Shown: positions 36,276 to 46,720, counted from the first letter of the stretch. The stretch is 64,000 nt of DNA from Streptomyces sp. NBC_00353 (GCF_036108815.1 NZ_CP107985.1:1-64000); one strand, 5' to 3'. Made by a program: numbers and translations. The notes: a model not told the origin generated them from the sequence alone.

Positions 36276-37913
36276 CCGGCGCTACGCACAGTTCACTCGT
36301 CCCCACCGAACGGCTTGACCGAAGTTTGACCAACGACGCCGCGAGGGGCCATCCGTCCAACTTCAGCGGCAAACCCCAGGTTGTTGCGCAAGTGTCGGTT
36401 AGCGGGAGCGTGTTACACGCCGACTCGCATCTCCGCATGCACATGCAATGACACTTCGCGAAGCGGGAGCCACGGTCGGGAACGTCGCACTGGGGTAGCG
36501 GCCGCCGCACTCTTGCTGGTCCTCCCCGGTAGTCGTTGCGGACTATGCCCGAGGCCTCACTGGCCTGACCCGATCTACCAAGAGCCAGCAGCTCCAGCAT
36601 CAGTCGGCCGCACACGGCCCGTTCTCCCACGCCAGATGTCTATCGGCGAGAGGGTCAGCCCCAAATCCTGGACCATCCGAGCCGAGTAAGGCGACCGATC
36701 ATCTGTTTGGCCCCACCGCCCGTCAGGCAGGATCCCGTCATATGCGCACACACTCCGATGCTCGCGGGTCCTGGAGCGCTTGCGTGCCCAGACCACGTCC
36801 ACGTTCATCAAGCCCTCGGAGCTGGGCGGAGGACACATGCCGCCCGGGTCGAGCAAGGCCCACCTTGCAACGGTGTTTGCTCTGACTGGTGGGCAGGTGT
36901 TACGGCCTGAGTCCTCGTCGTTTGTGGTGGCTGACGCGGGCTTGGTGTTGTCATCTGCATCGCCATGTCGACCAGTGCAGGATGTGGTCGACAGGCGGGG
37001 GGCTGCCGGTGGGTGAGGCGAATATGATCACGCGTCTGATCTCGGCGAGGCTGTGGTGGATGAGCTGGGAGTATCCGTTTCTGCTTTCTCCGCATCGAGT
37101 TCGCGGGCCCGCAGGAACCGCAGACCGGCAGCGCAATTAGCCGGCGACCTGGCCAGGTGTCGTGAACTGGGCAAGTGGACTGGTAAGCAGCGATCGGCCG
37201 GGCGGGGCGTTGACGGCGGAGCAGATGACCCGCATGCCGTCCGCATCCGTGATCCTCAACTGGGCCCGGGATGAGGCTGCCTGATGGATGGCAGCCACCT
37301 GTGGCCAGCCGACAAGCACGTTATCAACCAGTTCGGCGCCCCAGGGGCACCGTTCCAGACCTCACCACCAGTCTCGACGACCAGCGTTCAGGCCGATGCG
37401 GGGATCTTCAGGACGTTCTGATGGATCGTGTCAGTGACGGTCATGCTGGCGGAGTAGGACAGCGAAGTCACGGGTGCCGCCCGGGAGTCCGCTCGGATCA
37501 GCGTCTGCCGCCCCCACCGATAGCGCGGAGGGGTCTCTGAGCCAGGGCGAGATGGGCAGCCTCGATTGATCGGCGCGGTGTTCGGGCCGGCGTTCCCCAC
37601 GCTGAGCTGCGACCGGCTCCCCGGTGCCACTCGGGCCGTAATCGACGGCTCCCATCAACGAGTGTTGCGCGTAGGTCTTCTTCCCAGTCAGGCTCTGCGA
37701 CCCGTTTGTCCGGAAGGTCGCGTGCTGGCCAACTCTCGGACATTTTAATTTTGCACTATCCGTACCACCGCGAGCGGTAGCACCGTCGACGACACGGTGA
37801 TCATGGGGGCAGCCGATCGTGCCACCTCGGTCGACAACACACAACAGCGCCTGGTTTAGCGCGAATTGACGAACTCGAGTGTTCTGTTCCCCACTTATTA
37901 AAAGGAGTTCCCT
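36276..37913. other. 1.6-kb stretch of decayed, gene-free sequence
   Basis: No frame here has convincing codon use, start and motif together. The part from about 37430 to 37740 reads on the minus strand like a broken protein end (NGSQSLTGKKTYAQHSLMG, then frameshifts), but I cannot name the family. The end of the stretch must contain the promoter of the S8 peptidase gene; its ribosome site is at 37903-37907. Confidence 0.5.
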
Positions 37914-40900
37914 TTGCCAACCCCAACCCCCCGAAGATCGAAGCTGATGGCTCTCGGGTCTGCCCTCGCGATCCTGACGGTCGTCCCGCCGTCATTGGCC
38001 ACCGCGTCGGCCACCGATCCCGGGACGACGACACACATGTCGGATGCCGCTGGAGCCCGTCCCGACGCGCTACGCACCGTCACTCTGATCACCGGGGACA
38101 CCGTCACCGTCACCGCCGACGGTACCGAGACCAGACAGGTCAAGGGACCAGAAGGTGAAGGCATCGACTTCGAGATCAACAAGGTCGGAGAAGACACCTA
38201 TGTCTATCCCGACTCCACCCTGCCGTACGTCTCCGCCGGGCTCCTCGACAAGAGTCTGTTCAATGTCACGCGGCTTCTCGCCGACGGCTACGACGACGCG
38301 CACACCAATCATCTCCCTCTGCTCGTCAGCTATACCGACAGCAGCGCCGCCCGCGCCCAGGCACTCCCCGCCGGAGTCACAAAAGTCCGCACCCTCAGCA
38401 GCATCCGGGGCGCCGCGCTGACCGAAAAGCGCGACCAAGCGGGCAACTTCTGGTCCGGGCTCACCGGCAGGACCGGTGCGCGAGGCACCGAACGCGCCAT
38501 CGGCGACCCCCGGCCTTCCTTCACTCATGGCATCGCCAAGGTCTGGCTGGACGGGAAGGTCGAGGCCGCGCTGGCCGACACCACCGCGCAGATCGGCGCC
38601 CCGGAGATATGGGAAGCAGGCAACACGGGTAAGGGCATCGACGTCGCGGTGCTGGACACCGGCGTGGACTCCGGTCACCCGGACCTGGCGGACCGCATCG
38701 CCGACGCGGCCAGTTTCGTGCCCGACGAGGGCGTTTTCGACGACTACACAGGCCATGGCACGCACGTCGCCTCCACCATCGCCGGCACCGGCGCCGCCTC
38801 CGACGGCAAGGAGAAGGGCGTCGCCCCCGGCGCCACCCTCCACATCGGCAAGGTGCTCGGCACAACGTGCGATGTTCTCGGCTGCGGCGCCCACGGCAGG
38901 GAGTCGTGGATCCTGGCGGGCATGGAGTGGGCCGCCCGCGACCAGCACGCCAAGATCATCAATATGAGTCTCGGCGGCGCCCCCTCCAGCGGCGACGACC
39001 CGATGAGCCAAGCCGTCAACAGGCTCAGCGCGGAGACCGGCGCGCTCTTCGTGATCGCGGCAGGCAACAGCGGTGCCCCATACACCGTCGGCTCGCCGGG
39101 CGCCGCGGACGCCGCGCTCACCGTCGGCGCCGTGGACACCTCGGACCAGCTCGCCGACTTCTCCAGCCAGGGTCCGCGCGCAGGCGACTACGGGCTCAAG
39201 CCGGAACTCACCGCGCCGGGAGTCGATGTCCTCGCGGCACGTTCGCACCTCTCCGAGGGTGATGGCCACTACCGGACAATGAGCGGCACCTCGATGGCCG
39301 CCCCGCACGTCGCGGGAGCCGCCGCACTGCTCGCCGCAGCGCACCCGGACTGGACCGGCCAGCAACTCAAGGACGCCCTGATCAGCTCCGCCAAGGCCAC
39401 CCCTCACTACACCCCTTATGAGGCTGGCGCCGGCCGCCTGGACGTCGCGGCCGCTGTGCGGGACACGGTGTTCGCGACCGGCAGCGCCTACTCCGGCTAC
39501 CACCTCTGGCCGCACCAGCCCGGCGAGAAGGGCGACAAGGCGGTGACCTACACCAACATCGCCGACGCCCCGGTCACACTCAATCTGGTCATCAACGCCC
39601 CTGATGCACCCCAGAATCTGTTCACCCTGTCCGCCACGCAGGTCACCGTGCCCGCGCACGGCACCAGCGAGGTCACGCTCACGGCCGACCTGGACCATGC
39701 CCCCCTGGACAGCCACTTCAGCGGCGTGATCAATGCCTTCGGCGCCGACGGGAAGGTTGTCGCCCACACCCTCATCGGGGTCGGCAAGGAGGCCGAGCGC
39801 TACAACCTCTCGGTCACCGCCAAGGACCGCGCCGGCAAGCCGCTCTCCGGGCAGCTCACCGTGGCGGGAAGCAATATTTTCCACCAGTACGAGCTCGATG
39901 AGTCAGGCACGGTTGCCGTGCGGATGCCGGTCGGCACGTACGCCGTGTGGCTCAAGGCCGACGTGCAGGGCACGCACGGTCCGCGCTCCCTGGGCAAAGC
40001 CATGCTGAGCGCTCCTGAGATCATCTTGGACCGGGATCGCCAGGTGATGCTGGATGCCTCGGCGGCCCGTCAGGTCAAGGCCATCGTCCCGAAGGAGACA
40101 ACCGACTCCGAGGTTCGCATGGACATCTACCGAGCCTTCGATTCCGACCACTTCACATCGGGCACCCTTGACCCCTCCACGCCCGGGTACGACAGCATGT
40201 GGGTGCTGCCTACCGGCAAGAAGGTCACCAAGGGGGACTTCGCCTTCGGCGTGCGCTGGCGCAAGGAGGAGCCCGCACTGACGGTGGTCTCCGGCAACCG
40301 GAGCTTCGACGACCTCAGGGTCCAGCGGGGCGAGGTGCCGCTTCCCGATGGACGGATGACCCTCGACACGATCTTTGCCGGGCAGGGCGCCGCGGCTGAC
40401 TACGCCGGGCTCCAAGCTCAGGGCAAGATCGTCGTGGTTCGCCGCAACGACACGGTGACGCTGGGGGAACAGGCGGCCGCTGCCGCCCAGGCAGGTGCCC
40501 GGCTGCTGCTGGTCGTCAACGACGGAGTGGGCCGACTGCAACCCTGGCCCACCGCCGTGCAGTCCTTCGCCTCCCCGCCGCCAGTCACAGTGGCCACCCT
40601 CACCCAGGACGAGGGCGAGGAGCTGATCGCCCGGATCCGTCACGGTAGGACCCCGCTGGCCTTGGGCTCCAGCCGCATCACGGACTACCTCTACGACCTT
40701 GTCCGTCACTACGAAGGCGCGGTGCCCGCCGACCCGACCTACCGGCCGGAGAAGGACGACCTGGCCCGCGTTGACGTCTCCTTCCGCAATCACCGGCCAG
40801 ACCGGGCGTCCGACTACCGCTCGGACATCTGGCAGGGAATCGCGATAGGCGCATCTTTCCTTCACGAGGCTCCCGCCCAGGGTGATCGCACGGACTGGGT

Positions 40901-41681
40901 CTCTGCCGACTCGGACGTCCAGTGGGTGGAGCGGGCCCAGATCCCCGGTGAGGTCCAGGAGTCCTCCGCGACGCTCCGCTACAAGGCCGGCAGCACCAGC
41001 AGCCTCCATTGGTTCGGCCCGATCCAGCGCCCGCGCCTCGACAATCAGACAGGGGTGCAGCGGCGGACCGACGATGAGATCTACGCCAATGTCCCGGGCT
41101 GGGGCGACTCCGGTGGCGGTCACGTGGGCACCACTCTTGGCAACCCGGGAGTCAACAATCTGGTGACGCTGTACCAGGGAGACACAACCCTGGGCCAGTA
41201 CTACTCCGACTGGATCGCGGTCGCGGGACTCGACCCGAAGCGTCTTCCCTACCGGCTGGTCTCGGAGAACTCCCGGGGCTTTTGGGCGAACCCGTACTCC
41301 ACCAGCACGCGAACCGAGTGGGGTTTCACTTCGGCGGCCGGTGAGCCCGGCACGACGGCGGTCTTGCCGTTGATCCAGCTCGACTACAAGGTCGACACCG
41401 ACACCTCGGGCAAGGCACGCCGGAACGCCGAACTCGTGGTCACCCCCTCCCATCTCCCCGGAGGGCCGAGCTCCAAGGCCATCGGCGCCCTCACACTCGA
41501 CATCTCCTACGACGACGGCGCCACCTGGCAGAAGGCATCCCTCACCCACCGTGGCGACGGCTGGGAGACCACGCTCCACGCTCCTGCCAGAACCGCGTAC
41601 GCCACCCTGCGCACCTCTGCACATGACCGCCAGGGCAACAGCGTGACCCAGAGCATCACCCGGGCCTTCGGGCTGAAGTAG
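37914..41681 (+). CDS. Secreted S8 (subtilisin-like) serine peptidase, copy 1
   Basis: 1255 aa from a TTG start seven bases after AAAGGAG. A signal peptide (basic RRSK, then a hydrophobic stretch ending near TASA) spans residues 1-35; a propeptide region with TLITGDTVTV follows. The catalytic triad is Asp248 (VLDTGVD), His281 (GHGTHVAS) and Ser460 (GTSMAAPH), with an oxyanion Asn in AAGNSG. After the peptidase domain come fibronectin-like and PA-like regions (YAGLQAQGKIVVVRRND) and a C-terminal domain ending FGLK. The large Streptomyces S8 proteins of this layout are secreted and degrade extracellular protein. A strong paralogue lies at 57460-61191. A hairpin terminator follows the stop. No regulator is adjacent. 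Confidence 0.95.
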   Translation: MPTPTPRRSKLMALGSALAILTVVPPSLATASATDPGTTTHMSDAAGARPDALRTVTLITGDTVTVTADGTETRQVKGPEGEGIDFEINKVGEDTYVYPDSTLPYVSAGLLDKSLFNVTRLLADGYDDAHTNHLPLLVSYTDSSAARAQALPAGVTKVRTLSSIRGAALTEKRDQAGNFWSGLTGRTGARGTERAIGDPRPSFTHGIAKVWLDGKVEAALADTTAQIGAPEIWEAGNTGKGIDVAVLDTGVDSGHPDLADRIADAASFVPDEGVFDDYTGHGTHVASTIAGTGAASDGKEKGVAPGATLHIGKVLGTTCDVLGCGAHGRESWILAGMEWAARDQHAKIINMSLGGAPSSGDDPMSQAVNRLSAETGALFVIAAGNSGAPYTVGSPGAADAALTVGAVDTSDQLADFSSQGPRAGDYGLKPELTAPGVDVLAARSHLSEGDGHYRTMSGTSMAAPHVAGAAALLAAAHPDWTGQQLKDALISSAKATPHYTPYEAGAGRLDVAAAVRDTVFATGSAYSGYHLWPHQPGEKGDKAVTYTNIADAPVTLNLVINAPDAPQNLFTLSATQVTVPAHGTSEVTLTADLDHAPLDSHFSGVINAFGADGKVVAHTLIGVGKEAERYNLSVTAKDRAGKPLSGQLTVAGSNIFHQYELDESGTVAVRMPVGTYAVWLKADVQGTHGPRSLGKAMLSAPEIILDRDRQVMLDASAARQVKAIVPKETTDSEVRMDIYRAFDSDHFTSGTLDPSTPGYDSMWVLPTGKKVTKGDFAFGVRWRKEEPALTVVSGNRSFDDLRVQRGEVPLPDGRMTLDTIFAGQGAAADYAGLQAQGKIVVVRRNDTVTLGEQAAAAAQAGARLLLVVNDGVGRLQPWPTAVQSFASPPPVTVATLTQDEGEELIARIRHGRTPLALGSSRITDYLYDLVRHYEGAVPADPTYRPEKDDLARVDVSFRNHRPDRASDYRSDIWQGIAIGASFLHEAPAQGDRTDWVSADSDVQWVERAQIPGEVQESSATLRYKAGSTSSLHWFGPIQRPRLDNQTGVQRRTDDEIYANVPGWGDSGGGHVGTTLGNPGVNNLVTLYQGDTTLGQYYSDWIAVAGLDPKRLPYRLVSENSRGFWANPYSTSTRTEWGFTSAAGEPGTTAVLPLIQLDYKVDTDTSGKARRNAELVVTPSHLPGGPSSKAIGALTLDISYDDGATWQKASLTHRGDGWETTLHAPARTAYATLRTSAHDRQGNSVTQSITRAFGLK

Positions 41682-41691
41682 CCACTCTCAA

Positions 41692-41741
41692 GCTCGTCAC
41701 CTGGGCGGGACTGCACACCGCGGCCCGCCCGGGTGTCGAGC
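41692..41741 (+). terminator. Hairpin terminator after S8 peptidase copy 1
   Basis: GCTCG-T-CACCTGGGCGGG pairs with CCCGCCCGGGTG-T-CGAGC around a 14-base loop, with one mismatch. It begins ten bases after the stop. It lacks a T-run, as is common in Streptomyces. Confidence 0.8.
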
Positions 41742-42219
41742 CTGGATCCGGGCGGGGCCCAAGCGTTAACCCGAATTCCGCCGGGGCGCGCCCGCCGTCA
41801 CACCGCGGCACCCACGTGAGTGCGGCAGCGCGCCACTCCCCCGCCCGGTGAAGGGCACTCAGGCCGAACAACAAGGTCTCCAAGGGGACATGACGGGATC
41901 GTCACATGCGCGGTGCCCAGAACTCGACTGGTCGCCGTACACCCTGACTTCGACGACCACCAAGACGCCCGGCGCGCCATCCGCCGCGCGTACGGCCCCA
42001 GTTCCTCGGCGCACACGACGAATGAACCCTCGCCGCCGCCCGGATCGAGGAACCATGACGGGTCACCGAGCCGACCGCCGCACCAGCACAACGCATGGCC
42101 GCGCGCCCTCGCGAAAAAGAGCGCCGCGCGGACATGGCACATCCAACCGGGCAACTGGGCGGCGCATTGCAACCTCGGGTACGACGAGCTGGACACCCCA
42201 GCGCAACATGACCGGATCT

Positions 42220-42528
42220 GGCTGCGCGAACAGCCTGGGCGACCTCCGCAAGGCGGGATTGGTTCAGGCCAAGAGGGGCATAGGAGCTGGCTTGATCTTG
42301 ACTCGGGAGCCCGAAGAGACTTCCCTGCTAGGGGTCTACCTCGCCGTGGAGGGCGGGGGCCCGTTCGGGATGCACCACACTCCGCCAAACCCCGACTGCC
42401 CGATCGGTTTCGGAATCCGGCCGGCCCTGCAGCAGGTGTACAGCGGACTGGAGGAGCAGATGCAGCAAGAGCTGGCTCGTACCACGATCGCCGACATGCT
42501 GCGGGATGTCCTCGCTCAGCAGAGATAG
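42220..42528 (+). pseudogene. Rrf2-type regulator remnant (C-terminal part)
   Basis: The peptide LGDLRKAGLVQAKRGIGAG, then ETSLLGVYLAVEGGGPFGMH and CPIGFGIRPALQQVYSGLEE, matches the end of the recognition helix, the wing and the dimer helix of Rrf2 regulators. The N-terminal HTH start is not readable; the frame upstream (41848-42220) is open but of poor composition. It is probably non-functional. The rest of 41742-42620 holds nothing else that I can support. Confidence 0.68.
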
Positions 42529-42620
42529 AAGCCCTACTCTGGCCAAACTCCCAACTTCCGTGACGCCCGTCGGTTCGGCTAATTCTCGGATCGGCGCACC
42601 GGACCTGATCACCTTCGGGC

Positions 42621-43247
42621 TCAGAAGTCCTTCAGGAGTGCCTGGCAGGCCGAATGAGCAATCCAGGTCTGGGCGCGATCAAACGGCCAGGCGCGTTCCC
42701 CAACGAGCGTGATCCACGCATGCGGACCGAGGTAGAACAAGAGTAGGTCGATGGCCTTCGCGCGACTGACCTCGGCACGGAGTGCGTCGAGCGCAACGAG
42801 CCGATCGGCCACGCGCGTCAGGGCTTGGACGTAGTCGTCCGCCCCCCGGTCAAGAACCGCCTTGACGGCGGGTTCCCCGGGCGGGTTTCGATAGAAGAGC
42901 CCATACACGAGCTCCCAGTGGCGTTCGTGCGTAAGCCGGGTGCCCTCGGCGGTCAACTCGATCACGGTACGTGGGTTGTCGCTGGCCTCAACTGCGGCAA
43001 GGGTGCTGGCAATAGCCGGGTCCGTGAGAGCCGGTTTTAGCAGGGCCGTCAGGATGCCCGGCTTGTTGCCCACGCTGCTGTACACGGTTGGCACGGCGAC
43101 CTTTCCTGCCTCCGCGATCTCCCCGATGGTGACCCCGGCGTACCCGCGGGCCAGAAAGAGTGCGTGTGCGCTGCTCAGGATGGCTTCACGCGTGGCGGCT
43201 GCCGAGTTGGCGCGGCGGGGTGAGTTGTACTTCCGGGTGGTGGTCAC
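42621..43247 (-). CDS. TetR-family transcriptional regulator
   Basis: 208 aa from GTG. Residues ~17-62 are a TetR HTH: REAILSSAHALFLARGYAGV, then TIGEIAEAGKVAVPTVYSSV. The C-terminal ligand domain is divergent and ends AHSACQALLKDF. It is transcribed away from the hemerythrin/PNPOx-like pair; the 73-bp space between them carries a 6-bp inverted repeat (TAGGTG/CACCTA) overlapping the probable -35 box, so it likely represses that pair and perhaps itself. The inducer is unknown. Confidence 0.92.
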   Translation of the reverse strand: MTTTRKYNSPRRANSAAATREAILSSAHALFLARGYAGVTIGEIAEAGKVAVPTVYSSVGNKPGILTALLKPALTDPAIASTLAAVEASDNPRTVIELTAEGTRLTHERHWELVYGLFYRNPPGEPAVKAVLDRGADDYVQALTRVADRLVALDALRAEVSRAKAIDLLLFYLGPHAWITLVGERAWPFDRAQTWIAHSACQALLKDF

Positions 43248-43320
43248 CGGCGCATTCTACCTCTTCTACAGTAGGTGACCATATTGACAAGGCACCTATC
43301 TAATGAATATTGTCCCCTAC
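43248..43320 (+). promoter_or_regulatory. Probable TetR operator and leaderless promoter
   Basis: TTGACA (43284-43289) and TATTGT (43308-43313) are spaced 18 bp and point rightward; transcription would start at about 43320-43321, the ATG of the hemerythrin gene. TAGGTG (43272-43277) and CACCTA (43293-43298) form an inverted repeat centred on the -35 box, well placed for repression by the divergent TetR protein. Confidence 0.62.
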
Positions 43321-43977
43321 ATGACGATAGATTCCCTCAACGAGTCCACGGCGGTCATCGAGACCCGGCTTGCCCACGGGGTCCACCGCGTGGCTACCAC
43401 CCTGCTGGCCGAGGCGGCCGTTCGCCCCTCGGTACCGCTCAGCGCACTGGCACAGTTGCGCGACTTCCTCGTCGTGAACCTGCGCCATCACCACGAGACC
43501 GAGGACGACGACCTGTGGCCGCGGATCGTCGCGGCAGCGCCGGCCACGGCACACGAGCTCGACGCACTGACCGAGGAGCACGAACGACTGGACGCCGCTC
43601 TCGACCGGCTGGCCGCCACAGACCTCGGCCATGGTGAGGGCGCCACGAGTGAGGGAATCCGGGCCGCGCTGCACGACGCGGCCGTCGCAGTACGTGACAC
43701 GGTGCATGACCACCTGACCCATGAAGAGCCGATCCTCTTCCCCGCACTCCGCGACCACGTCAGCCCTGCGGAATGGAAGGACTTCGCGCAGCGGGTGATC
43801 TCGACCACGCCGCCCGTGGCCGGACACCTGATGGTCGGATTCCTCGATGAGGTCGGCACACCCGCGGAGGTTGAACTGGTGCTCGCGGGCCTGCCGGAGC
43901 CGGTGCGCCCGCTGCTCCCCGCCATGCGCACCCAGGCAACAGACGATCTGAAGATCCTCCGCGGGACTGGCTCATGA
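43321..43977 (+). CDS. Hemerythrin HHE-domain protein
   Basis: 218 aa if started at the ATG at 43321, where the predicted promoter gives a leaderless message; an ATG 18 bases earlier has no ribosome site. The HHE domain has His-rich helices: THGVHR-like HGVHRVAT, LRHHHETEDDDLW, EEHERLDAAL and VHDHLTHEEPILFP, supplying ligands for a di-iron centre. Such proteins sense or bind oxygen, NO or iron. Its last four bases overlap the next gene (ATGA). Control by the divergent TetR protein is likely. Confidence 0.86.
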   Translation: MTIDSLNESTAVIETRLAHGVHRVATTLLAEAAVRPSVPLSALAQLRDFLVVNLRHHHETEDDDLWPRIVAAAPATAHELDALTEEHERLDAALDRLAATDLGHGEGATSEGIRAALHDAAVAVRDTVHDHLTHEEPILFPALRDHVSPAEWKDFAQRVISTTPPVAGHLMVGFLDEVGTPAEVELVLAGLPEPVRPLLPAMRTQATDDLKILRGTGS

Positions 43978-44951
43978 CCTCTGCCACGGTCAGGTGGCCG
44001 GATGCGGCAGACGCGGTGATCAGGGGTGACCTCACCGTTGCGGTCGCCTATGTCACCCCGGCCGGCGGTGCCGTGGTCACCAGTGTTTCGCCAGTAGGCC
44101 TCGGAGATCGGGGGGTGGGCCGTGTCGGCTTCACCACCTCGCTCGGTTTCCCGAAGAAACTCGAGCGCATCCTGCGGGATCCGCACGTGTCGCTCGCCTA
44201 CCACACGCGCGAGCACGGCTTTGCCTCAAGTAACGCCTACGTACTCGCACAGGGCGCAGCATCGGTCGACCTGCGCCCGTCACCTGAGCGCCTGGCGGAG
44301 TTGATGCGGGCCTCCGAGCCGTTCCTCGGGGAGACCAAGCGCGGGCCGGTATGGGATTGGCTGCTGCGCGAGTATCACCAGGAGCGCGTTTTCGTCGACG
44401 TCGAAATCGAGCGTGTCACCGTCTGGCCCGATCTGGCGGCCCGGGATGCGATGACCGTCACTGGCGCCACCTGGCCAGAGGCGCCAATCGAGCAGAAGCC
44501 GCCGAAGAACGGCACGGGCCCGCGTGTCGAGGTCCCCGCAGTCGCGCGCCAGATCAGCGGACTGCCGCACCGGGTGCTGGCCTACCGAGGCGCGGACGGC
44601 TTCCCTGTGATTCTCCCCGTGAGGGTCACCGGGCACGACGATGCGGGGCTGCACCTTGACGTGCCCTCCGGACTGTTGCCGCCGGGCGGGCGGCGAGCCG
44701 GGTTCCTCGCTCATGCCTTCCAGCCTCAGTGCGTCGGGCTGGGCATGCGAACGCTCACCGGCTGGCTGACCGTCACCGATGAAGGCGCCATCTACTCCCC
44801 CCATACCTCCAAGGGCCTGGCCGCGCCACCGTACAAGACCCTCCTGACGGTCTCGAATGGCCTGCTAGCCAAGTACGGGCTATGGCGTGCCCGTCGCGAT
44901 GGCACGGCCGCCCGCCTACAGCGTCTCGCCGCCCCCGGCCCAGTGGACTAA
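43974..44951 (+). CDS. PNPOx-like split-barrel protein, possibly flavin-binding
   Basis: 325 aa; the start overlaps the hemerythrin stop, so the two are coupled. The N-terminal half resembles a pyridoxamine-5'-phosphate-oxidase-like split barrel: DLTVAVAYVTPAGGAVVTSV, then GFTTSLGFPKKLERILRDPH and VSLAYHTREHG. The second half appears to repeat the fold (LPHRVLAYRGADGFPVILPV). Family members bind FMN, F420 or haem; the ligand here is not clear. Pairing with a hemerythrin domain suggests a redox or oxygen-linked role, which is inference. Confidence 0.72.
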   Translation: MTSATVRWPDAADAVIRGDLTVAVAYVTPAGGAVVTSVSPVGLGDRGVGRVGFTTSLGFPKKLERILRDPHVSLAYHTREHGFASSNAYVLAQGAASVDLRPSPERLAELMRASEPFLGETKRGPVWDWLLREYHQERVFVDVEIERVTVWPDLAARDAMTVTGATWPEAPIEQKPPKNGTGPRVEVPAVARQISGLPHRVLAYRGADGFPVILPVRVTGHDDAGLHLDVPSGLLPPGGRRAGFLAHAFQPQCVGLGMRTLTGWLTVTDEGAIYSPHTSKGLAAPPYKTLLTVSNGLLAKYGLWRARRDGTAARLQRLAAPGPVD

Positions 44952-45345
44952 CTCAAGCGAGCCGGGGCTGCTTACTGAGCGGCATGGTCAGGTGGGTGCG
45001 GTTGGGCGCTGAGTGTGCCGGCGCCAAGGATGCTCGCCCGGATAAGCGTCGCCAAGAACTTCGCCGTGGCATGGCCGCGCCCTATGTTGGAGGCGCGCAT
45101 TGGGTGACCGCACTTTTCCTCAGCCCAGTTGCGATCGACGATCGAAGAAGACCGTGCGAAATTTTTGACCAATCGGTCCACATTTGCTCTGCTTGGCTCG
45201 GCACAAGAAATTTGCTCCGGGTTCCTCGATGGGGCCCTTTCACCTCCCGCCCTACCAACGGCCGTGCGATCCCGGCGATTTGTGCACCGACCCCTGATCC
45301 TGGAATGCCACTCCAGGACTCCCGTTTTTGGAAAGGTCTTTGATC
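44952..45345. other. 394-bp stretch without a supported gene
   Basis: No convincing frame is seen. A GGAAAGG ribosome site near its right end belongs to the broken SnoaL-like copy. Confidence 0.5.
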
Positions 45346-45587
45346 ATGACAACACGTGAAGTTGCGGTGGAGAACATCGTCCCCGAGAAAAACATCGACG
45401 AAGTCGAGGCTCTCTGATCGACGGCGAACACGCAGTCATGCTGGGCCGGTTCACGCGCGTCGCAAAGAGCACGGGCCGAACCTACGAGATGCCCATCGCC
45501 ATGTACTTCCAGGTGGCAGGCGACAAGATCGTCAAGATGCACCTCTACGAGGACACTCTCAAGGCGTCTGAGGCCTACTCCGACTGA
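45346..45587 (+). pseudogene. Decayed copy of the SnoaL-like gene
   Basis: It begins MTTREV like the intact gene at 46322 and ends with the same C-terminal part (GEHAVMLGRFTRVAKSTGRT, AMYFQVAGDKIVKMHLYEDT). About 50 codons of the middle are deleted, and a lost base near 45410 stops the frame at codon 24 (VEAL then stop). It is a non-functional tandem duplicate about 0.75 kb from the intact copy. Confidence 0.88.
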
Positions 45588-46321
45588 CGGCCTGTTTCAT
45601 CGCCGGAGCCCCCGCTTGCCAGACACGGTGGCTCTCCTGCCGTTCATCTCACTTTCACCCCCTGCCGCATCGCTCGCCAGCGCCTGGAGCGCAGCCTTTG
45701 ACCCCGTGCCGCTTGAGCACCCAGACCTGAGCGCCCAGGCGTTCGCTGCTCTCGATCCGTTCTCACAGGCGGCGCTGGACGTCGGGTTCTCGGCAACGCA
45801 TGCCGCCCCCTACGTCAGCCTCACCCTTGGCGCCCGACCACCTTGAGCACATTCGCCCTGGCGGCGCGGGCGCCACGCCGCCAGTCCCCAGGCCCTGACG
45901 CCCATCACCCCGCCTTCAGGGCGATGAACTGCGGCGGCCATGGCTCACACCGCAGCGGCCGCCGCTGCTTTCCCTCTGCCTCCGACGGCTGCGTACCTCG
46001 ACGCCCCCGCACCCGGAAGGCGGTCATGCGACAGGTGCCCTCATGCGACCACTCGCCGGCCTCCTCGAGCGCCAGCCACGCGCCCTGCGCTCTATCCGCG
46101 CGATTGCCGAGCAGTCGACGGTGCCTGTGGGAGGCATCACCTCTTGCGTTTCTTGACCTTGCAGTCCATATCCCCTTTAATTGACCGCGCGGTCCATAAC
46201 TTCTCCAGAGAGCCGCCGCCACCCTCTTCACATGTCTACTGGCGGCGCCGCAATGGCAACGGTGCGGTTTGGTGCTCCCTGGGATACGTGTCGGGGGGCC
46301 CAGACTCGGAAGGAATTTGAC
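45588..46321. other. 734-bp stretch without a supported gene
   Basis: Short open frames exist but none has a family match, ribosome site and coding character together. The right end, GGAAGGAA, is the ribosome site of the next gene. Confidence 0.5.
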
Positions 46322-46720
46322 ATGACCACGCGTGACGTCGTTGAGCAGTTCTTCGGCCTGTTGGCCGGAGGGGACCCGGACAAGGTTGCAGAGGCCTTCG
46401 CAGAAGAAATCGACTGGTATGTCCCTGGATCGAAGTCGCTCCCTTGGACAGGGCGGCGCTCCAAGGGGGACGAAGTGGCCGACTACTTGCGGACGCTGGG
46501 GTCGAACATCCTGCCTGAGAGGAACGTCGATGAGGTCGAAGGGCTGCTCATCGATGGTGACCACGCAGTCATGCTTGGGCGGTTCACGCGTGTCGCCAGG
46601 AGTACCGGCAGGACGTACCACATGCCCATAGCAATGCACTTTCAGGTCGCAGGCGACAAAATCGTCAAGTTCTACCTCTACGAAGACACGCTGAAGGTGG
46701 CCGAGGCGTACGCCGACTGA
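46322..46720 (+). CDS. SnoaL-like / NTF2-fold protein
   Basis: 132 aa from ATG after AAGGAA. It has the NTF2-like pattern: VVEQFFGLLAGGDPDKVAEA, DWYVPGS, a central VADYLRTLG helix and the strands GDHAVMLGRFTRV, MHFQVAGDKIVKFYLYEDT. SnoaL-like proteins include polyketide cyclases, limonene-epoxide hydrolases and many of unknown role; the substrate here cannot be read. It is intact, unlike the truncated copy at 45346. No regulator or partner is adjacent. Confidence 0.87.
   Translation: MTTRDVVEQFFGLLAGGDPDKVAEAFAEEIDWYVPGSKSLPWTGRRSKGDEVADYLRTLGSNILPERNVDEVEGLLIDGDHAVMLGRFTRVARSTGRTYHMPIAMHFQVAGDKIVKFYLYEDTLKVAEAYAD

Noticed and set aside
41820..42563. Alternative long frame over the Rrf2 remnant
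   Set aside because: It does not contain the Rrf2 residues and has no recognisable domain; not strong enough to call.
45616..45846. Small plus-strand gene of 76 codons
   Set aside because: No ribosome site, family match or clear coding bias beyond GC content.
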